Shown here piece by piece: positions 1 to 8,903 of a stretch of 64,000 nt of DNA. The notes under the pieces were generated by a model. The model ran no database searches and was not told where the DNA came from. It saw nothing but the letters and a program-made list of their open reading frames with translations. The position numbers and the translations under genes were made by a program. Numbering within the stretch: the first letter of the stretch is position 1; every line of letters begins with the position of its first letter. This stretch comes from an uncultured Eubacteriales bacterium (GTDB lineage Bacteria; Bacillota; Clostridia; Oscillospirales; Oscillospiraceae), in contig CASFNR010000013.1 of the NCBI GenBank assembly GCA_949296115.1, positions 1 to 64,000 on the forward strand, written 5' to 3'.

Positions 1-738
1 GCAGAAGTCCTTCCAGTAGGCGAACCACTCCAGGTCGGTGCCGGGCTGGCAGAAGAATTCGCACTCCATCTGCTCAAATTCCCGGGTGCGGAAGGTGAAG
101 TTGCCCGGGGTGATCTCGTTGCGGAAGGCCTTGCCCACCTGGCAGACGCCGAAGGGCAGCTTCTTGCGGGTGGTGCGCTGGATGTTGGCGAAGTTCACGA
201 AAATGCCCTGGGCGGTTTCGGGACGGAGGTAGCAGGTGGAGGAGGTGTCCTCGGTGACGCCGATCTGGGTCTTGAACATCAGGTTGAACTTCCGGATTGC
301 GGTGAAGTTGTGCTTGCCGCACTGGGGGCAGACCACATCCTCGTGGGCGGCGATGAAGGCGTCCATTTCCTCGAAGCTCATGGCGTCCACGTTCACGCCC
401 TTGCCGGACTCGGCCGCCTCAATCAGCTTGTCCGCCCGCTCCCGGGAGCCGCAGCCCTTGCAGTCCACCAGGGGGTCGGAGAAGGAGCCCACATGGCCGG
501 TGGTAACCCAGGTCTGGGGGTTCATCAAAATGGCGGCGTCCAGGCCCACGTTGTAGTCCGATTCCTGAACGAACTTCTTCAGCCAGGCCTTCTTCACGTT
601 GTTCTTGAACTCCACGCCCAGGGGGCCGTAGTCCCAGGAGTTGGCAAGACCGCCGTAAATCTCGGAGCCGGCGTAGATGAAGCCCCGGTTCTTGCAGAGG
701 GTCACGATCATATCCAGTGTCTTTTCGCTGTTTTTCAT
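1..738 (-). CDS. glyQS: glycyl-tRNA synthetase, single-chain class II (C-terminal part outside window)
   Basis: Charges tRNA-Gly with glycine in the cytoplasm. Only the first 246 codons are in the window; the gene runs off the left edge. The N-terminus ([20 protein letters not shown]) and the segment near the edge with [19 protein letters not shown] are hallmarks of the homodimeric archaeal/Gram-positive type of GlyRS rather than the two-subunit GlyQ/GlyS type. A cysteine pair ([13 protein letters not shown]) matches the insertion found in this family. The ATG at 738 has GGAGG 7 bases upstream. plsC lies 63 bp upstream on the same strand, so the two may be co-transcribed. I see no T-box leader in the short gap. 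Confidence 0.95.
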   Translation of the reverse strand, partial: MKNSEKTLDMIVTLCKNRGFIYAGSEIYGGLANSWDYGPLGVEFKNNVKKAWLKKFVQESDYNVGLDAAILMNPQTWVTTGHVGSFSDPLVDCKGCGSRERADKLIEAAESGKGVNVDAMSFEEMDAFIAAHEDVVCPQCGKHNFTAIRKFNLMFKTQIGVTEDTSSTCYLRPETAQGIFVNFANIQRTTRKKLPFGVCQVGKAFRNEITPGNFTFRTREFEQMECEFFCQPGTDLEWFAYWKDFC

Positions 739-801
739 GGTATTTCCTCCAAATTATCTGGCTTATTCCTGTTGGGATTATACAAGGCTTTCCGGGAGAA
801 A

Positions 802-1710
802 TCAAGGGGCTTTTTCCTGGGTTTCCTGGCTCTGGAACCGAAAATCCTCCCCCAGATCGGAGATCATGGTTTCGTACACCAGATCGCTGATCTGCCCGGT
901 GGACAGTCCCGCCAGTTCCTCCTGGGGCAGCACCTTCACCACATGGAAGGGAACGGGGGTGGGCCGGAACCGGGCCAGGTTTTTGAAGATGTTCCGGGTA
1001 TTGCGAATGGTGCACACCACAATGGGCACCTTGGCCTTCTGGGCGATTTTGAACACCCCGGAGCGGAAGGGATGGAGCAGGCCGTCCTTGCTGGTGTAGC
1101 CCTCGGGGAAGGCGCACACCGACACCTCATCATTCTGCAGCAGCTGAATGCACTTGATGATGGACTTCAGAGCCTGCCGGTCATTCTCCCGGTCAATGGG
1201 CTGGCAGAGAATCTTGTGCTGGAACTTGGCGATGATGGGCAGCTTGTAGTTCTCCTTCTTGGTCAGGAAGGCCAGCTGGCTGTGCCGGAAGCAGTGGAGC
1301 ACAATCCCCGGGTCGGCAATGAACAGGTGGTTGCACACCACCAGAAAGCGCCCTTCCTGGGGGATCTTCTCCAGGCCCCGGGCCTCCAGCCGGACCCACA
1401 CCAGGCTGATCAGGGCTTCGATGTACAGGTCCATCACGGTCCGGTAGAACTTGCTGTCATGCTCCTGGGGCTTGTTCAGATCCACCAGGGCGCAGACAAC
1501 GGCGAGAAAGGCCAGGGCCAGCAGCACCAGGCCCACCCAGCTTCCGGCAAAAACCAGCAGTCCCTGCCACCCCGGCAGGCCGGCCAGAACGGAGAAGGCG
1601 CCGGCTGCCGCCGCAGCGCAGAGAATCCCCCGCAGCAGACTGCGGCGCAGGACGAACAGCAGCGCCGCCAGCGCAATCACCGCCAGGGAAATCAATTGGG
1701 CAAACGTCAT
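802..1710 (-). CDS. plsC: 1-acyl-sn-glycerol-3-phosphate acyltransferase (PlsC family)
   Basis: Transfers an acyl chain to lysophosphatidic acid to give phosphatidic acid at the membrane. The 302-residue protein has hydrophobic N-terminal segments (about residues 5-75), then the acyltransferase block I motif NHLFIAD (127-133, catalytic His and Asp) and block III FPEG (201-204). The N-terminal membrane region is longer than in minimal PlsC proteins. Start ATG at 1710 has GGAGG 8 bases upstream and a TATAAT box at 1741-1746 on the minus strand. It is divergent from the 1883 gene. A close paralogue acting on another lysolipid cannot be excluded. Confidence 0.85.
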   Translation of the reverse strand: MTFAQLISLAVIALAALLFVLRRSLLRGILCAAAAAGAFSVLAGLPGWQGLLVFAGSWVGLVLLALAFLAVVCALVDLNKPQEHDSKFYRTVMDLYIEALISLVWVRLEARGLEKIPQEGRFLVVCNHLFIADPGIVLHCFRHSQLAFLTKKENYKLPIIAKFQHKILCQPIDRENDRQALKSIIKCIQLLQNDEVSVCAFPEGYTSKDGLLHPFRSGVFKIAQKAKVPIVVCTIRNTRNIFKNLARFRPTPVPFHVVKVLPQEELAGLSTGQISDLVYETMISDLGEDFRFQSQETQEKAP

Positions 1711-1740
1711 GAGATGCCTCCAAATTTCTGAGATAGAGGT

Positions 1741-1769
1741 ATTATACTCTGATTTTCCCGGGGAAACAA
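1741..1769 (-). promoter_or_regulatory. promoter for plsC
   Basis: Minus-strand -10 TATAAT (1741-1746) preceded by TTGTTT at 1764-1769 with a 17-bp spacer. The -10 is perfect and the -35 is weak. Confidence 0.6.
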
Positions 1770-1826
1770 GGCGAAAAACTCACCAAAGAGTTTTTTGACG
1801 AAGGGGTGGAAATTGGGACAATAGAC

Positions 1827-1835
1827 TGGTATAAT
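1827..1835 (+). promoter_or_regulatory. extended -10 promoter for the 1883-5006 operon
   Basis: TGGTATAAT, an extended -10 box, lies 48 bp before the ATG at 1883. No good -35 at 17 bp, which is usual for extended -10 promoters. Confidence 0.6.
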
Positions 1836-1882
1836 AAGCCATTATGATACGCCGGAATCCGGCACTTTTAGGAGTTACTGTT

Positions 1883-2629
1883 ATGAAGGAACGAACCCAA
1901 CTGTTTTTTCCCATGGCGGCCCTGATTCTGGGCGTTCTGGGACTGATCGCCCGGCGGCTGCTGTATGCCGCCGCCTATGACCCGGCCTCCGCTCTGCTGG
2001 CAGGGCATCCCCTGTCCGGGGTGCTGGCGGCGCTGGTGCTCCTGGCCCTGGCCGGGGGAGCCGTGGCGGGGTGGATGGCCCGGCGCAATGCCTTCCGGCC
2101 GGAGACAAGGTCGGGCTGGGCCCTGGCAGGCTGTCTTACCCTGGCGGCATCCCTGGCCTGGACCCTGCTCACCACGGAGCCGAAAATGACCGGGGCGCTG
2201 GGCCTGGGCTGGCGGGGTCTGGGCTGGCTGGCGGCGGCGTGCCTGATCGTCACCGGCGGCTGCCGGATGACGGGGAAGCGTCCCCCCTTCCTGCTGCACC
2301 TGCCGGTGTGCCTGTTCTGGCTGATCCACATGATCAACCAGTACCAGACTTGGAGCGGCACCCCCCAGCTCCAGTCCTACCTCTATGAAATGCTGGGGTG
2401 CATGGGCTTGATGCTCTACGCCTATTACATCGCCGCCCGCTCCGCCGGGGAGGAATGCCTGAGTCAGAGCCGGGGAGTGGGCATTGCCGCCGTACCCCTG
2501 TGCCTGATGGCCCTGGCCTGGACGGTCTATCCCTGGCTGTACCTGGGGGGCGCAGCCTGGGTGCTGCTGGACCTGCCCCAGCCGGGAGAACTGCTGCCGC
2601 CGAAAGAAAAGGAGAAACGGAACCCATGA
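1883..2629 (+). CDS. hypothetical polytopic membrane protein
   Basis: Not recognised as a named family. The 248-residue product is almost entirely hydrophobic with about seven predicted membrane segments and very little loop sequence. It ends in a short charged tail (PPKEKEKRNP). I chose the ATG at 1883 (MKERTQLFF) over the upstream ATG at 1844 because AGGAG sits 9 bases before it and the upstream one has no ribosome site. The stop overlaps the start of cca (ATGA), so the two are translationally coupled. Confidence 0.7.
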   Translation: MKERTQLFFPMAALILGVLGLIARRLLYAAAYDPASALLAGHPLSGVLAALVLLALAGGAVAGWMARRNAFRPETRSGWALAGCLTLAASLAWTLLTTEPKMTGALGLGWRGLGWLAAACLIVTGGCRMTGKRPPFLLHLPVCLFWLIHMINQYQTWSGTPQLQSYLYEMLGCMGLMLYAYYIAARSAGEECLSQSRGVGIAAVPLCLMALAWTVYPWLYLGGAAWVLLDLPQPGELLPPKEKEKRNP

Positions 2630-3948
2630 AGCTCCCGTGTTATGTCAATCAATGCCTGGACGCCCTGGAAAAGGCCGGGTTTGCCGCCTATGTGGTGGGG
2701 GGCTGCGTCCGGGACGCCCTGCTGGGGCTGACCCCGGCGGACTATGACCTGTGCACCGCCGCCCTGCCGGAGCAGATCGAGCAGGTGTTCGCCGGGGAAA
2801 AGCTGGTGCTGGCAGGGAAAAAGCACGGCACCGTGGGGGTCTGCACCCCGGAGGGGGTGGTGGAGATCACCACCTTCCGCGCCGACGGGGACTACCACGA
2901 CAACCGGCACCCGGACTGGGTATCCTTCGTGGAAAACGTGGAGGGGGACCTGGCCCGGCGGGATTTCACCGTCAACGCCATGGCCTACTCCCCCCGGCGG
3001 GGCTTTGCCGACCCCTTCGGCGGGCGGCGGGACCTGGAGAAGAAGATCCTCCGGGCGGTGGGGGAACCGGAGCGCCGGTTCCGGGAGGACGCCCTTCGGA
3101 TTCTCCGGGGAGTGCGCTTTGCGGTCCGCTACGGCCTGACCGTGGAGCCGGAAACCCGCCGGGCCATGGAGGAAGCGGTCTGCCGGCTGGACAGCCTGTC
3201 CCGGGAGCGGGTGTTTGAGGAGCTGTGCAAGCTTCTGCCCCTGGTCACCGGGGCGGACCTGGTGGAATTTGCCTCCATTCTGGGGGCGGCCATTCCGGAG
3301 CTGGCCCCCATGATCGGCTTCGACCAGCGCAGCCCCCACCATGCCTACGACTTATTCACCCATGTGGCTTACGTCACCGGGGCGGTGCCCCCGGAGCTGA
3401 CGGTGCGCTGGGCCGCCCTGCTCCACGACATCGGCAAGGTACCCACCTTCACCCGGGATGAAACCGGCCGGGGCCACTTCTACGGCCACGCCACCGCCGG
3501 GGCGGAAATGGCGGAGCAGGTGCTCCTCCGGCTGAAGGCCCCCACCCGGCTGCGCTGCCAGGTAGTGGAGCTGATTGCCCAGCACATGAACCGGCTGATG
3601 CCGGAGAAAAAGCAGCTGCGCCGCCAACTCAGCCGCCTGGGCTGGGAACAGATGGAGCGGGAGGTCGCCCTGCAGCAGGCGGATATGAGCAGCAAGGGCG
3701 TTGTGGAGCCGGGAGAGACGGAGCTGTTTCCCCAAATCCGGCAGATTCTGGAGGAACTGCGCCGGGAGGACGCCTGCCTGAAGGTCACCGATCTGGCGGT
3801 GAACGGAGAGGACCTGCTGGCCCTGGGCTTCCGGGGCCGGGAAATCGGAGCCTGCCTGCAGCGTCTGCTGGAACAGGTGCTGGAGGAATCCCTCCCCAAT
3901 GACCGGCAGGCCCTGCTTGGGGCTGCCCAAAAGGAGAAAATTCAATGA
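2626..3948 (+). CDS. cca: CCA tRNA nucleotidyltransferase with C-terminal HD domain
   Basis: Adds or repairs the 3' CCA end of tRNAs. The 440-residue class II enzyme has the nucleotidyltransferase signature VGGCVRDALLG (about 20-30) and the metal-binding DYDLCTA, an ERRFREDALRILRG segment for template recognition, and an HD-type hydrolase motif LLHDIGKVP (about 265). The HD domain may give 2',3'-cyclic phosphodiesterase/phosphatase activity as in other bacterial CCA enzymes. ATG at 2626 overlaps the previous stop (ATGA), with GGAG 11 bases upstream; its own stop overlaps the next ATG. Confidence 0.95.
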   Translation: MKLPCYVNQCLDALEKAGFAAYVVGGCVRDALLGLTPADYDLCTAALPEQIEQVFAGEKLVLAGKKHGTVGVCTPEGVVEITTFRADGDYHDNRHPDWVSFVENVEGDLARRDFTVNAMAYSPRRGFADPFGGRRDLEKKILRAVGEPERRFREDALRILRGVRFAVRYGLTVEPETRRAMEEAVCRLDSLSRERVFEELCKLLPLVTGADLVEFASILGAAIPELAPMIGFDQRSPHHAYDLFTHVAYVTGAVPPELTVRWAALLHDIGKVPTFTRDETGRGHFYGHATAGAEMAEQVLLRLKAPTRLRCQVVELIAQHMNRLMPEKKQLRRQLSRLGWEQMEREVALQQADMSSKGVVEPGETELFPQIRQILEELRREDACLKVTDLAVNGEDLLALGFRGREIGACLQRLLEQVLEESLPNDRQALLGAAQKEKIQ

Positions 3949-5006
3949 AAAAACCATTGCTTGCGCTGCTGCTGGCGTTGGCGCTGATTCTGTGCGCCTG
4001 CGGCGGCGGACCGGCTGGAGTTCCGGAAACCACGGCTGGCACGGAAACCGCCGGGGAAGACAGCTTAATTGTTACGTTCCTGGACGTGGGCCAGGCGGAC
4101 TGCGCCCTGGTGGAATCCGGGGGAGAATACCTGCTCATCGACGGAGGGAACCGGGCAGACAGCGATCTGGTGGTGTCCTTCCTGGAGCAGCAGGGGGTGG
4201 AGGAACTGACGGCAGTGGTGTGCACCCACGCCCATGAGGACCATGTGGGCGGCCTGCCGGCGGTGCTGGCGGTGTACCCCACCGGAGCGGTGTACGCCCC
4301 CACCCGGACCTATTCCTCCCAGGTATTCGATGACTTTGTATACTATACCGATCAGCAGGGGCTGGAAATCACCATCCCCAGCCCCGGGGACCGCTGGAGC
4401 TTGGGGGCGGCGGAGGTGACGGTGCTGGGGCCGGTTCAGTCCTACGCCGAAACCAACGACACCTCCCTGGTGCTCCGGGTGGAACTGGGAGATACCGCCT
4501 TCCTGTTCACCGGGGACATGGAAACCACGGCGGAAGGGGATTTGCTGGACTATTGGGAGTCGGAGCCGGAACTGCTCCGCGCCGATGTGCTGAAGGTGGG
4601 CCATCACGGCTCGGACACCTCCACCGGCTACCGGCTGCTCTATCAGGTGGAGCCGGAATACGCGGTGATCTCCGTGGGAGCGGGAAATTCCTACGGCCAT
4701 CCCCAGGAGGCCCCATTGTCCCGGCTGGAACAGGCGGGGGTGATGGTGCTGCGCACCGATGAACTGGGCACCATCCAGGCGGTGAGCGACGGGAAAACCG
4801 TCACCTTCACCTGGGACAACCAGTCCGCCCGGCCGGAGACCCCGGAAACGGCGGGGGAAGAATTCTACATCGGCAACATCAATTCCCACAAGTTCCACAC
4901 CCCGGACTGCCCCAACCTGCCGGCGGAGCAGAACCGGGTGGAGTTTTCCTCTTACCAGGAGGCCATTGACCAGGGCTACAGCCCCTGCGGCAACTGTCTG
5001 GGATAA
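3945..5006 (+). CDS. ComEC C-terminal-like metallo-beta-lactamase-fold lipoprotein
   Basis: The 353-residue protein begins with a lipoprotein signal (lipobox LCAC, Cys19), so it should be anchored on the outer face of the membrane. Its central domain has DVGQADCALV, THAHEDHVGG (94-103), a FTGDME segment and VGHHGSDTST. This is the ComEC/Rec2 C-terminal hydrolase arrangement, here as a stand-alone protein without the ComEC channel. The last 45 residues (NINSHKFHTPDCPNLP..., then SPCGNCLG) match the small Cys/His domain often appended to such proteins and to secreted nucleases. Likely a secreted phosphodiesterase or nuclease; substrate unknown. Start overlaps cca (ATGA). Confidence 0.8.
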   Translation: MKKPLLALLLALALILCACGGGPAGVPETTAGTETAGEDSLIVTFLDVGQADCALVESGGEYLLIDGGNRADSDLVVSFLEQQGVEELTAVVCTHAHEDHVGGLPAVLAVYPTGAVYAPTRTYSSQVFDDFVYYTDQQGLEITIPSPGDRWSLGAAEVTVLGPVQSYAETNDTSLVLRVELGDTAFLFTGDMETTAEGDLLDYWESEPELLRADVLKVGHHGSDTSTGYRLLYQVEPEYAVISVGAGNSYGHPQEAPLSRLEQAGVMVLRTDELGTIQAVSDGKTVTFTWDNQSARPETPETAGEEFYIGNINSHKFHTPDCPNLPAEQNRVEFSSYQEAIDQGYSPCGNCLG

Positions 5007-5014
5007 GGGGAACC

Positions 5015-5041
5015 GGGCGGCCCGGCGGGCCGCCCTTTTTT
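5015..5041 (+). terminator. intrinsic terminator after the cca operon
   Basis: Perfect 9-bp GC stem (GGGCGGCCC / GGGCCGCCC) with a 3-base loop followed by six T. Confidence 0.9.
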
Positions 5042-5075
5042 GAGAAATCCGGTTTGAGAAATCCGGGGCAATCCC

Positions 5076-5104
5076 TCGACGAATGCCCTGCGTCATGGTA
5101 TAAT
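5076..5104 (+). promoter_or_regulatory. promoter for the GTPase-NYN gene
   Basis: TCGACG (5076-5081), 17-bp spacer, TATAAT (5099-5104). Just upstream, a 12-base direct repeat TGAGAAATCCGG occurs at 5041 and 5055. Confidence 0.55.
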
Positions 5105-5137
5105 GGCTCCAATTATCTACAGAGAGGGGGCGTTCAT

Positions 5138-7705
5138 ATGCCCGAACAACCGAACAAACTCCCCCTGAGCGTGGGTCTGCTGGCCCATGTGGATGCGGGA
5201 AAGACCACCCTCAGCGAGGGGCTGCTCTATGTGGCCGGCGCCCGCCGGACCCTGGGCCGGGTGGACCATGGGGACGCCCTGCTGGACACCCATGCCCTGG
5301 AACGGGCCCGGGGCATCACCATCTTTTCCAAGCAGGCCCGGCTGGAAACCGCCCATCGGGCGGTGACCCTGGTGGACACCCCGGGCCATGTGGATTTTTC
5401 CGCCGAGGCGGAGCGGACCATGCCCATTCTGGACTGCGCCGTGCTGGTGGTCAGCGGCACCGACGGCCTGCAGGCCCACACCATGACCCTTTGGCGGCTG
5501 CTGGAACGCTACCAGGTGCCCACCTTTCTGTTTGTCAACAAAATGGACCTGCCGGGGAAGAGCCGGGGGGAGCTGCTGTCGGAGCTGCGGCGGCAGTTAA
5601 GCCCCGGCTGTGTGGATTTTGGGGCGGATTTCGGGAAAATTGCGGAAAATGCCGCTCTGTGCGACGAGGCCCTGCTGGAAAACTATCTGGAAACCGGCAC
5701 GGTGACGGCGGGAAATCTCCGGGGGCTGATTGCCCGGCGGAAGCTGTTTCCCTGCTGCTTCGGCTCGGCGCTGAAGCTGGAGGGGGTGGAGCATCTGCTG
5801 GAAACGCTGGATGTCTACGCCCCGGAGCCGGAATACCCGGGAGAATTTGCCGCCCGGGTGTACAAAATTTCCCGGGACCCCCAGGGAGCCAGGCTCACCT
5901 GGCTGAAGATCACCGGGGGCAGCCTGAAGGTCCGCAGTTCCATTTGTTATGGAAACTCCAAAGGAGAGGCCCGGGAGGAGAAAATCCAGCAGCTGCGCTG
6001 CTATTCCGGGGACAAGTTCACCGCCCCGGAGGAGCTGACCGCCGGAAATCTGGCGGCAGTGACGGGGCTCACGGAAACCTGGGCGGGCCAGCCCCTGGGA
6101 GCGGAGCCGGACTCCCTGCCTCCGGTGCTGGAGCCGGTGATGACCTACCGGGTGGCCCTGCCCAAGGGGGCGGACCCGGTGGCGGTGCTGCCTAAGCTGC
6201 GGCAGCTGGAAGAGGAGGACCCTCAGCTCCATCTGGTGATGGCCGGGGGCCAGATTCACGTCCAGCTCATGGGCCGGGTGCAGCTGGAGGTGTTCCGCAG
6301 TGTGGTGGCCCAGCGGTTCGGCCTGGACGTTTCCCTGGAGGACCGGCGGATTTTCTATAAGGAGACCATCGCCGACACGGTGGAAGGGGTGGGCCACTAC
6401 GAGCCCCTGCGGCACTACGCCGAGACCCACCTGCTGCTGGAGCCTCTGCCCCGGGGGGCCGGGCTGGTGTTCGACACCGCCTGCTCCACGGACGTGCTGG
6501 ACATCAACTATCAGCGGCTGATCCTCACCCACCTGGAGGAGAAGCCCCACCTGGGGGTGCTCACCGGTTCCCCCATCACGGACATGAAAATCACCCTGCT
6601 GGTGGGCAAAGCCCATTTGAAGCACACCGAGGGGGGCGATTTCCGCCAGGCCACCTACCGGGCGGTGCGCCAGGGGCTGATGCAGGCCAAATCTATCCTG
6701 CTGGAGCCCTGGTACGATTTTGAGCTGACCCTCCCGGCGCCCCAGGTGGGCCGGGCCATCACGGACATCCGGGCCATGGGGGGCGAATTCGATGCCCCGG
6801 ACACCGCCGGGGACCTGTCCACCCTCCGGGGACTGGTGCCCGCAGGCGAGGTGAAGGACTACGCCGACACCCTGGCGGCCTACACCCAGGGCCGGGGCCG
6901 GCTCCAGCTGACCCTTCACGGCTACGCCCCCTGCCACAACACCGACCAGGTGGTGGCGGAGCTGGGCTACGACCCGGAGGCGGACCTGGACAACACCCCG
7001 GACTCGGTGTTCTGCGCCCACGGGGCGGGCTTCACTGTAAAATGGAAACAGGTGAAAGACTATATGCACCTGGAAAGCGGACTGAAAACGGAAAAACAGC
7101 CGGAAATCCTCACCCGGAATCTGGCGGTGGAGGATAAGGAGCTGGAAGCCATCCTCCGGCGGGAATTCGGGGACCAGACCACCCGGCTCTACCGCAGCCC
7201 GGCGAAGAACCGGCCCGCCACCGAGGAAATTCCCATCAAGCCCCCCAAGCAGAAATACATTCTGGTGGACGGGTACAACATGATTTTCGCCTGGGAGGAG
7301 CTGAAAGCCCTGGCCAAAGACGACCTGGACGCCGCCCGGCGCAGGCTCTGCGACCTGCTCAGCAGCTACGCCGGCTTTACCAAGTGCCGGCTGGTGGTGG
7401 TATTCGACGGCTACAAACAGAAGGGAAATCCCGGGGAAAAGACCCAGTTTCACAACATCCAGGTGGTCTATACCGGAGAAGGAGAGACGGCGGACGCCTA
7501 TCTGGAAGCCCTGGTCCGGGAGATCGGAGGCAGCTATGCCGTGCGGCTGGCCAGCTCCGATGCCCTGGTGCAGCTGTCCAGCCTGGGCAGCGGGGTGCTG
7601 CGGATGTCCGCCCGGGAGCTGGAGCAGGAGGTGAACCAGGCCCGGAAGGACATGAAGTCCCATTTCTCCAAAGGCTCTGCCGGGTTCGGAAAAAAGGAAA
7701 AATAA
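5138..7705 (+). CDS. EF-G/TetM-like translational GTPase fused to a C-terminal YacP-type NYN nuclease domain
   Basis: 855 residues. The N-terminal two thirds match ribosome-protection/EF-G-like factors: G1 AHVDAGKTT (16-24), DTPGHVDF, NKMD, then domains II to V. This class binds the ribosome and acts by GTP hydrolysis. After the EF-G-like C-terminus comes a linker, then a NYN domain from about residue 707 (ILVDGYNMIF, Asp711; VVFDGYK; TGEGETADAYLE; ASSDALVQ). This resembles YacP/Rae1, a ribosome-associated mRNA endonuclease. NYN acidic residues are conserved, so nuclease activity is plausible. Start ATG at 5138 has GAGAGGGGG upstream; the in-frame extension to 5054 lies in the promoter. It is monocistronic. 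A tetracycline-resistance role is possible but unproven. Confidence 0.85.
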   Translation: MPEQPNKLPLSVGLLAHVDAGKTTLSEGLLYVAGARRTLGRVDHGDALLDTHALERARGITIFSKQARLETAHRAVTLVDTPGHVDFSAEAERTMPILDCAVLVVSGTDGLQAHTMTLWRLLERYQVPTFLFVNKMDLPGKSRGELLSELRRQLSPGCVDFGADFGKIAENAALCDEALLENYLETGTVTAGNLRGLIARRKLFPCCFGSALKLEGVEHLLETLDVYAPEPEYPGEFAARVYKISRDPQGARLTWLKITGGSLKVRSSICYGNSKGEAREEKIQQLRCYSGDKFTAPEELTAGNLAAVTGLTETWAGQPLGAEPDSLPPVLEPVMTYRVALPKGADPVAVLPKLRQLEEEDPQLHLVMAGGQIHVQLMGRVQLEVFRSVVAQRFGLDVSLEDRRIFYKETIADTVEGVGHYEPLRHYAETHLLLEPLPRGAGLVFDTACSTDVLDINYQRLILTHLEEKPHLGVLTGSPITDMKITLLVGKAHLKHTEGGDFRQATYRAVRQGLMQAKSILLEPWYDFELTLPAPQVGRAITDIRAMGGEFDAPDTAGDLSTLRGLVPAGEVKDYADTLAAYTQGRGRLQLTLHGYAPCHNTDQVVAELGYDPEADLDNTPDSVFCAHGAGFTVKWKQVKDYMHLESGLKTEKQPEILTRNLAVEDKELEAILRREFGDQTTRLYRSPAKNRPATEEIPIKPPKQKYILVDGYNMIFAWEELKALAKDDLDAARRRLCDLLSSYAGFTKCRLVVVFDGYKQKGNPGEKTQFHNIQVVYTGEGETADAYLEALVREIGGSYAVRLASSDALVQLSSLGSGVLRMSARELEQEVNQARKDMKSHFSKGSAGFGKKEK

Positions 7706-7766
7706 TCCTTTTCTTTTCCCTTCGGGTGGTGTATAATGAGGAAAAAGACGCAGGGAGGTACCCCCT

Positions 7767-8222
7767 ATGAGCCAGCTGCCCCATGTAGAGGACCCCAAGC
7801 TTCGGGAACGGGACGAGAAATTCGCCAAGCACGACCGCCGTCTGGAGTACTTTTTCCGCAGACTGCTGCGGATGATGGAAATGGCCATTGCCGCCATCAC
7901 CGTTCTGGCCCTGCTCATCGCCCTGGGGGTGGAGCTGTGCCATATGTTCACCAGCGAAGGCTACTTCTCCGACGCCAGCTATATGCTCCACAACCTGCTG
8001 ACCATTGTGGTGGGCCTGGAATTTGTCCGGATGCTCCTGGACACCACCCCTGCCAACATTCTGGAGGTGCTCACCGTGGCCATCACCCGCCATGTGATTC
8101 TCAGCCACGACGACCCCTGGAGCAATCTGGCCTGCATCGCCTGCATTGCCGGGCTGTTCGCCATCCGCCGCTACCTGATCCGCCGCAGCGAACTGCAGGA
8201 AGAGATGGTGGACAACGATTAA
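7767..8222 (+). CDS. small membrane protein, PsiE-like
   Basis: A 151-residue protein with a charged N-terminus of about 35 residues and four hydrophobic segments. The second half (LEFVRMLL, then VLTVAITRHVILSHDDPW) resembles the phosphate-starvation-inducible PsiE family, whose function is unknown. The family call rests on pattern only. ATG at 7767 has GGGAGG 11 bases upstream and a TATAAT box at 7732-7737. It stands alone, followed by a strong hairpin. Confidence 0.6.
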   Translation: MSQLPHVEDPKLRERDEKFAKHDRRLEYFFRRLLRMMEMAIAAITVLALLIALGVELCHMFTSEGYFSDASYMLHNLLTIVVGLEFVRMLLDTTPANILEVLTVAITRHVILSHDDPWSNLACIACIAGLFAIRRYLIRRSELQEEMVDND

Positions 8223-8249
8223 AGCCACCCTCCCTACTATATAAAATAG

Positions 8250-8290
8250 AAGCGCTTGGAAAGCGGTTTTCGCTTTCCAAGCGCTTTGCT
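8250..8290 (+). terminator. long hairpin terminator
   Basis: Perfect 16-bp stem (arms 8250-8265 and 8271-8286) with loop GTTTT, followed by TGCTGCTTTT. It lies between convergent genes and may serve both. Confidence 0.75.
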
Positions 8291-8300
8291 GCTTTTGAAG

Positions 8301-8858
8301 TCAATCCTGCGGTATCCCGGGGCACTGGCTGAAGGAGTCCAGCGCAGCCAGCAGCCGGTTCCGGTCCGCCCCGTAGCCGATGCCCCCGTTTTCCCCCATT
8401 GGCGGCAGAAAACGGAGAAAGACGCTGGTCATGGGATGGAAGATCAGGCAGTACGCACCGGCTTCCCAGTGGTCATGATAGACCCGACCTTTCACATTGA
8501 TCAGAATGCCCGGGCCGTGAAGGGGGAAAAACCATCGGGAGAATCCCAGAACCGGGCTGCGGTTTTCCCAGGATTGGACGGTCAGTTCCTCCCATCTGAA
8601 CCTCCGGCGGAAACACAGGAAACGGAAGCAGCAGCCCTCCCGGTCCAGGGTAATGGTCCGGCTGAAATACAAGGGGATGGCAATTATCAGCCACCCCAGA
8701 ACGCCCCAGAACAGGGTGCCCAGCAGAATGGACAGGGGGAAAACCGAATCCAGGGTGTCCATTTCCCAAAGGGGCCGGTACAATGACCACAGCCCCCAAA
8801 GGGGCAGGGGCAGCAGAAGCAGAAACAGGGAAAATTCTTTCCGGCCCTGAATGTTCAT
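8301..8858 (-). CDS. hypothetical membrane protein with PH-like domain
   Basis: 185 residues: two membrane segments (about 10-30 and 42-65), followed by a soluble part in which a hydrophobic/basic pattern (RTITLDREGCCFRFLC, then RFRWEELTVQ) resembles bacterial PH-like (DUF304-type) domains. Function unknown. The ATG at 8858 has AGGAGG 8 bases upstream. It lies 45 bp downstream of thrB on the same strand, so it is probably the third gene of the thrC-thrB transcript, without an obvious link to threonine synthesis. Confidence 0.6.
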   Translation of the reverse strand: MNIQGRKEFSLFLLLLPLPLWGLWSLYRPLWEMDTLDSVFPLSILLGTLFWGVLGWLIIAIPLYFSRTITLDREGCCFRFLCFRRRFRWEELTVQSWENRSPVLGFSRWFFPLHGPGILINVKGRVYHDHWEAGAYCLIFHPMTSVFLRFLPPMGENGGIGYGADRNRLLAALDSFSQCPGIPQD

Positions 8859-8903
8859 AGGAAATCCTCCTGTCAGAAAGCTGCACCGGTTCCGGCGGCG
8901 ATT

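Noticed and set aside
739..801. T-box riboswitch before glyQS, hisS or serS
   Set aside because: The gaps upstream of these synthetase genes (63, 59 and 38 bp) are too short, and no T-box sequence (TGGNACCGCG) is seen.
5138..7705. Plain tetracycline-resistance gene tet(M)/tet(W)
   Set aside because: The N-terminal part is of this superfamily, but there is a NYN domain, no mobile element, and base composition like the host. Resistance cannot be claimed from sequence.
5597..7951. Open frame of 784 residues on the minus strand opposite the GTPase-NYN gene
   Set aside because: It is a GC-rich antisense shadow: low-complexity composition (Gly, His, Gln, Pro), no ribosome site, no family motif. 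The plus-strand gene has clear motifs throughout.
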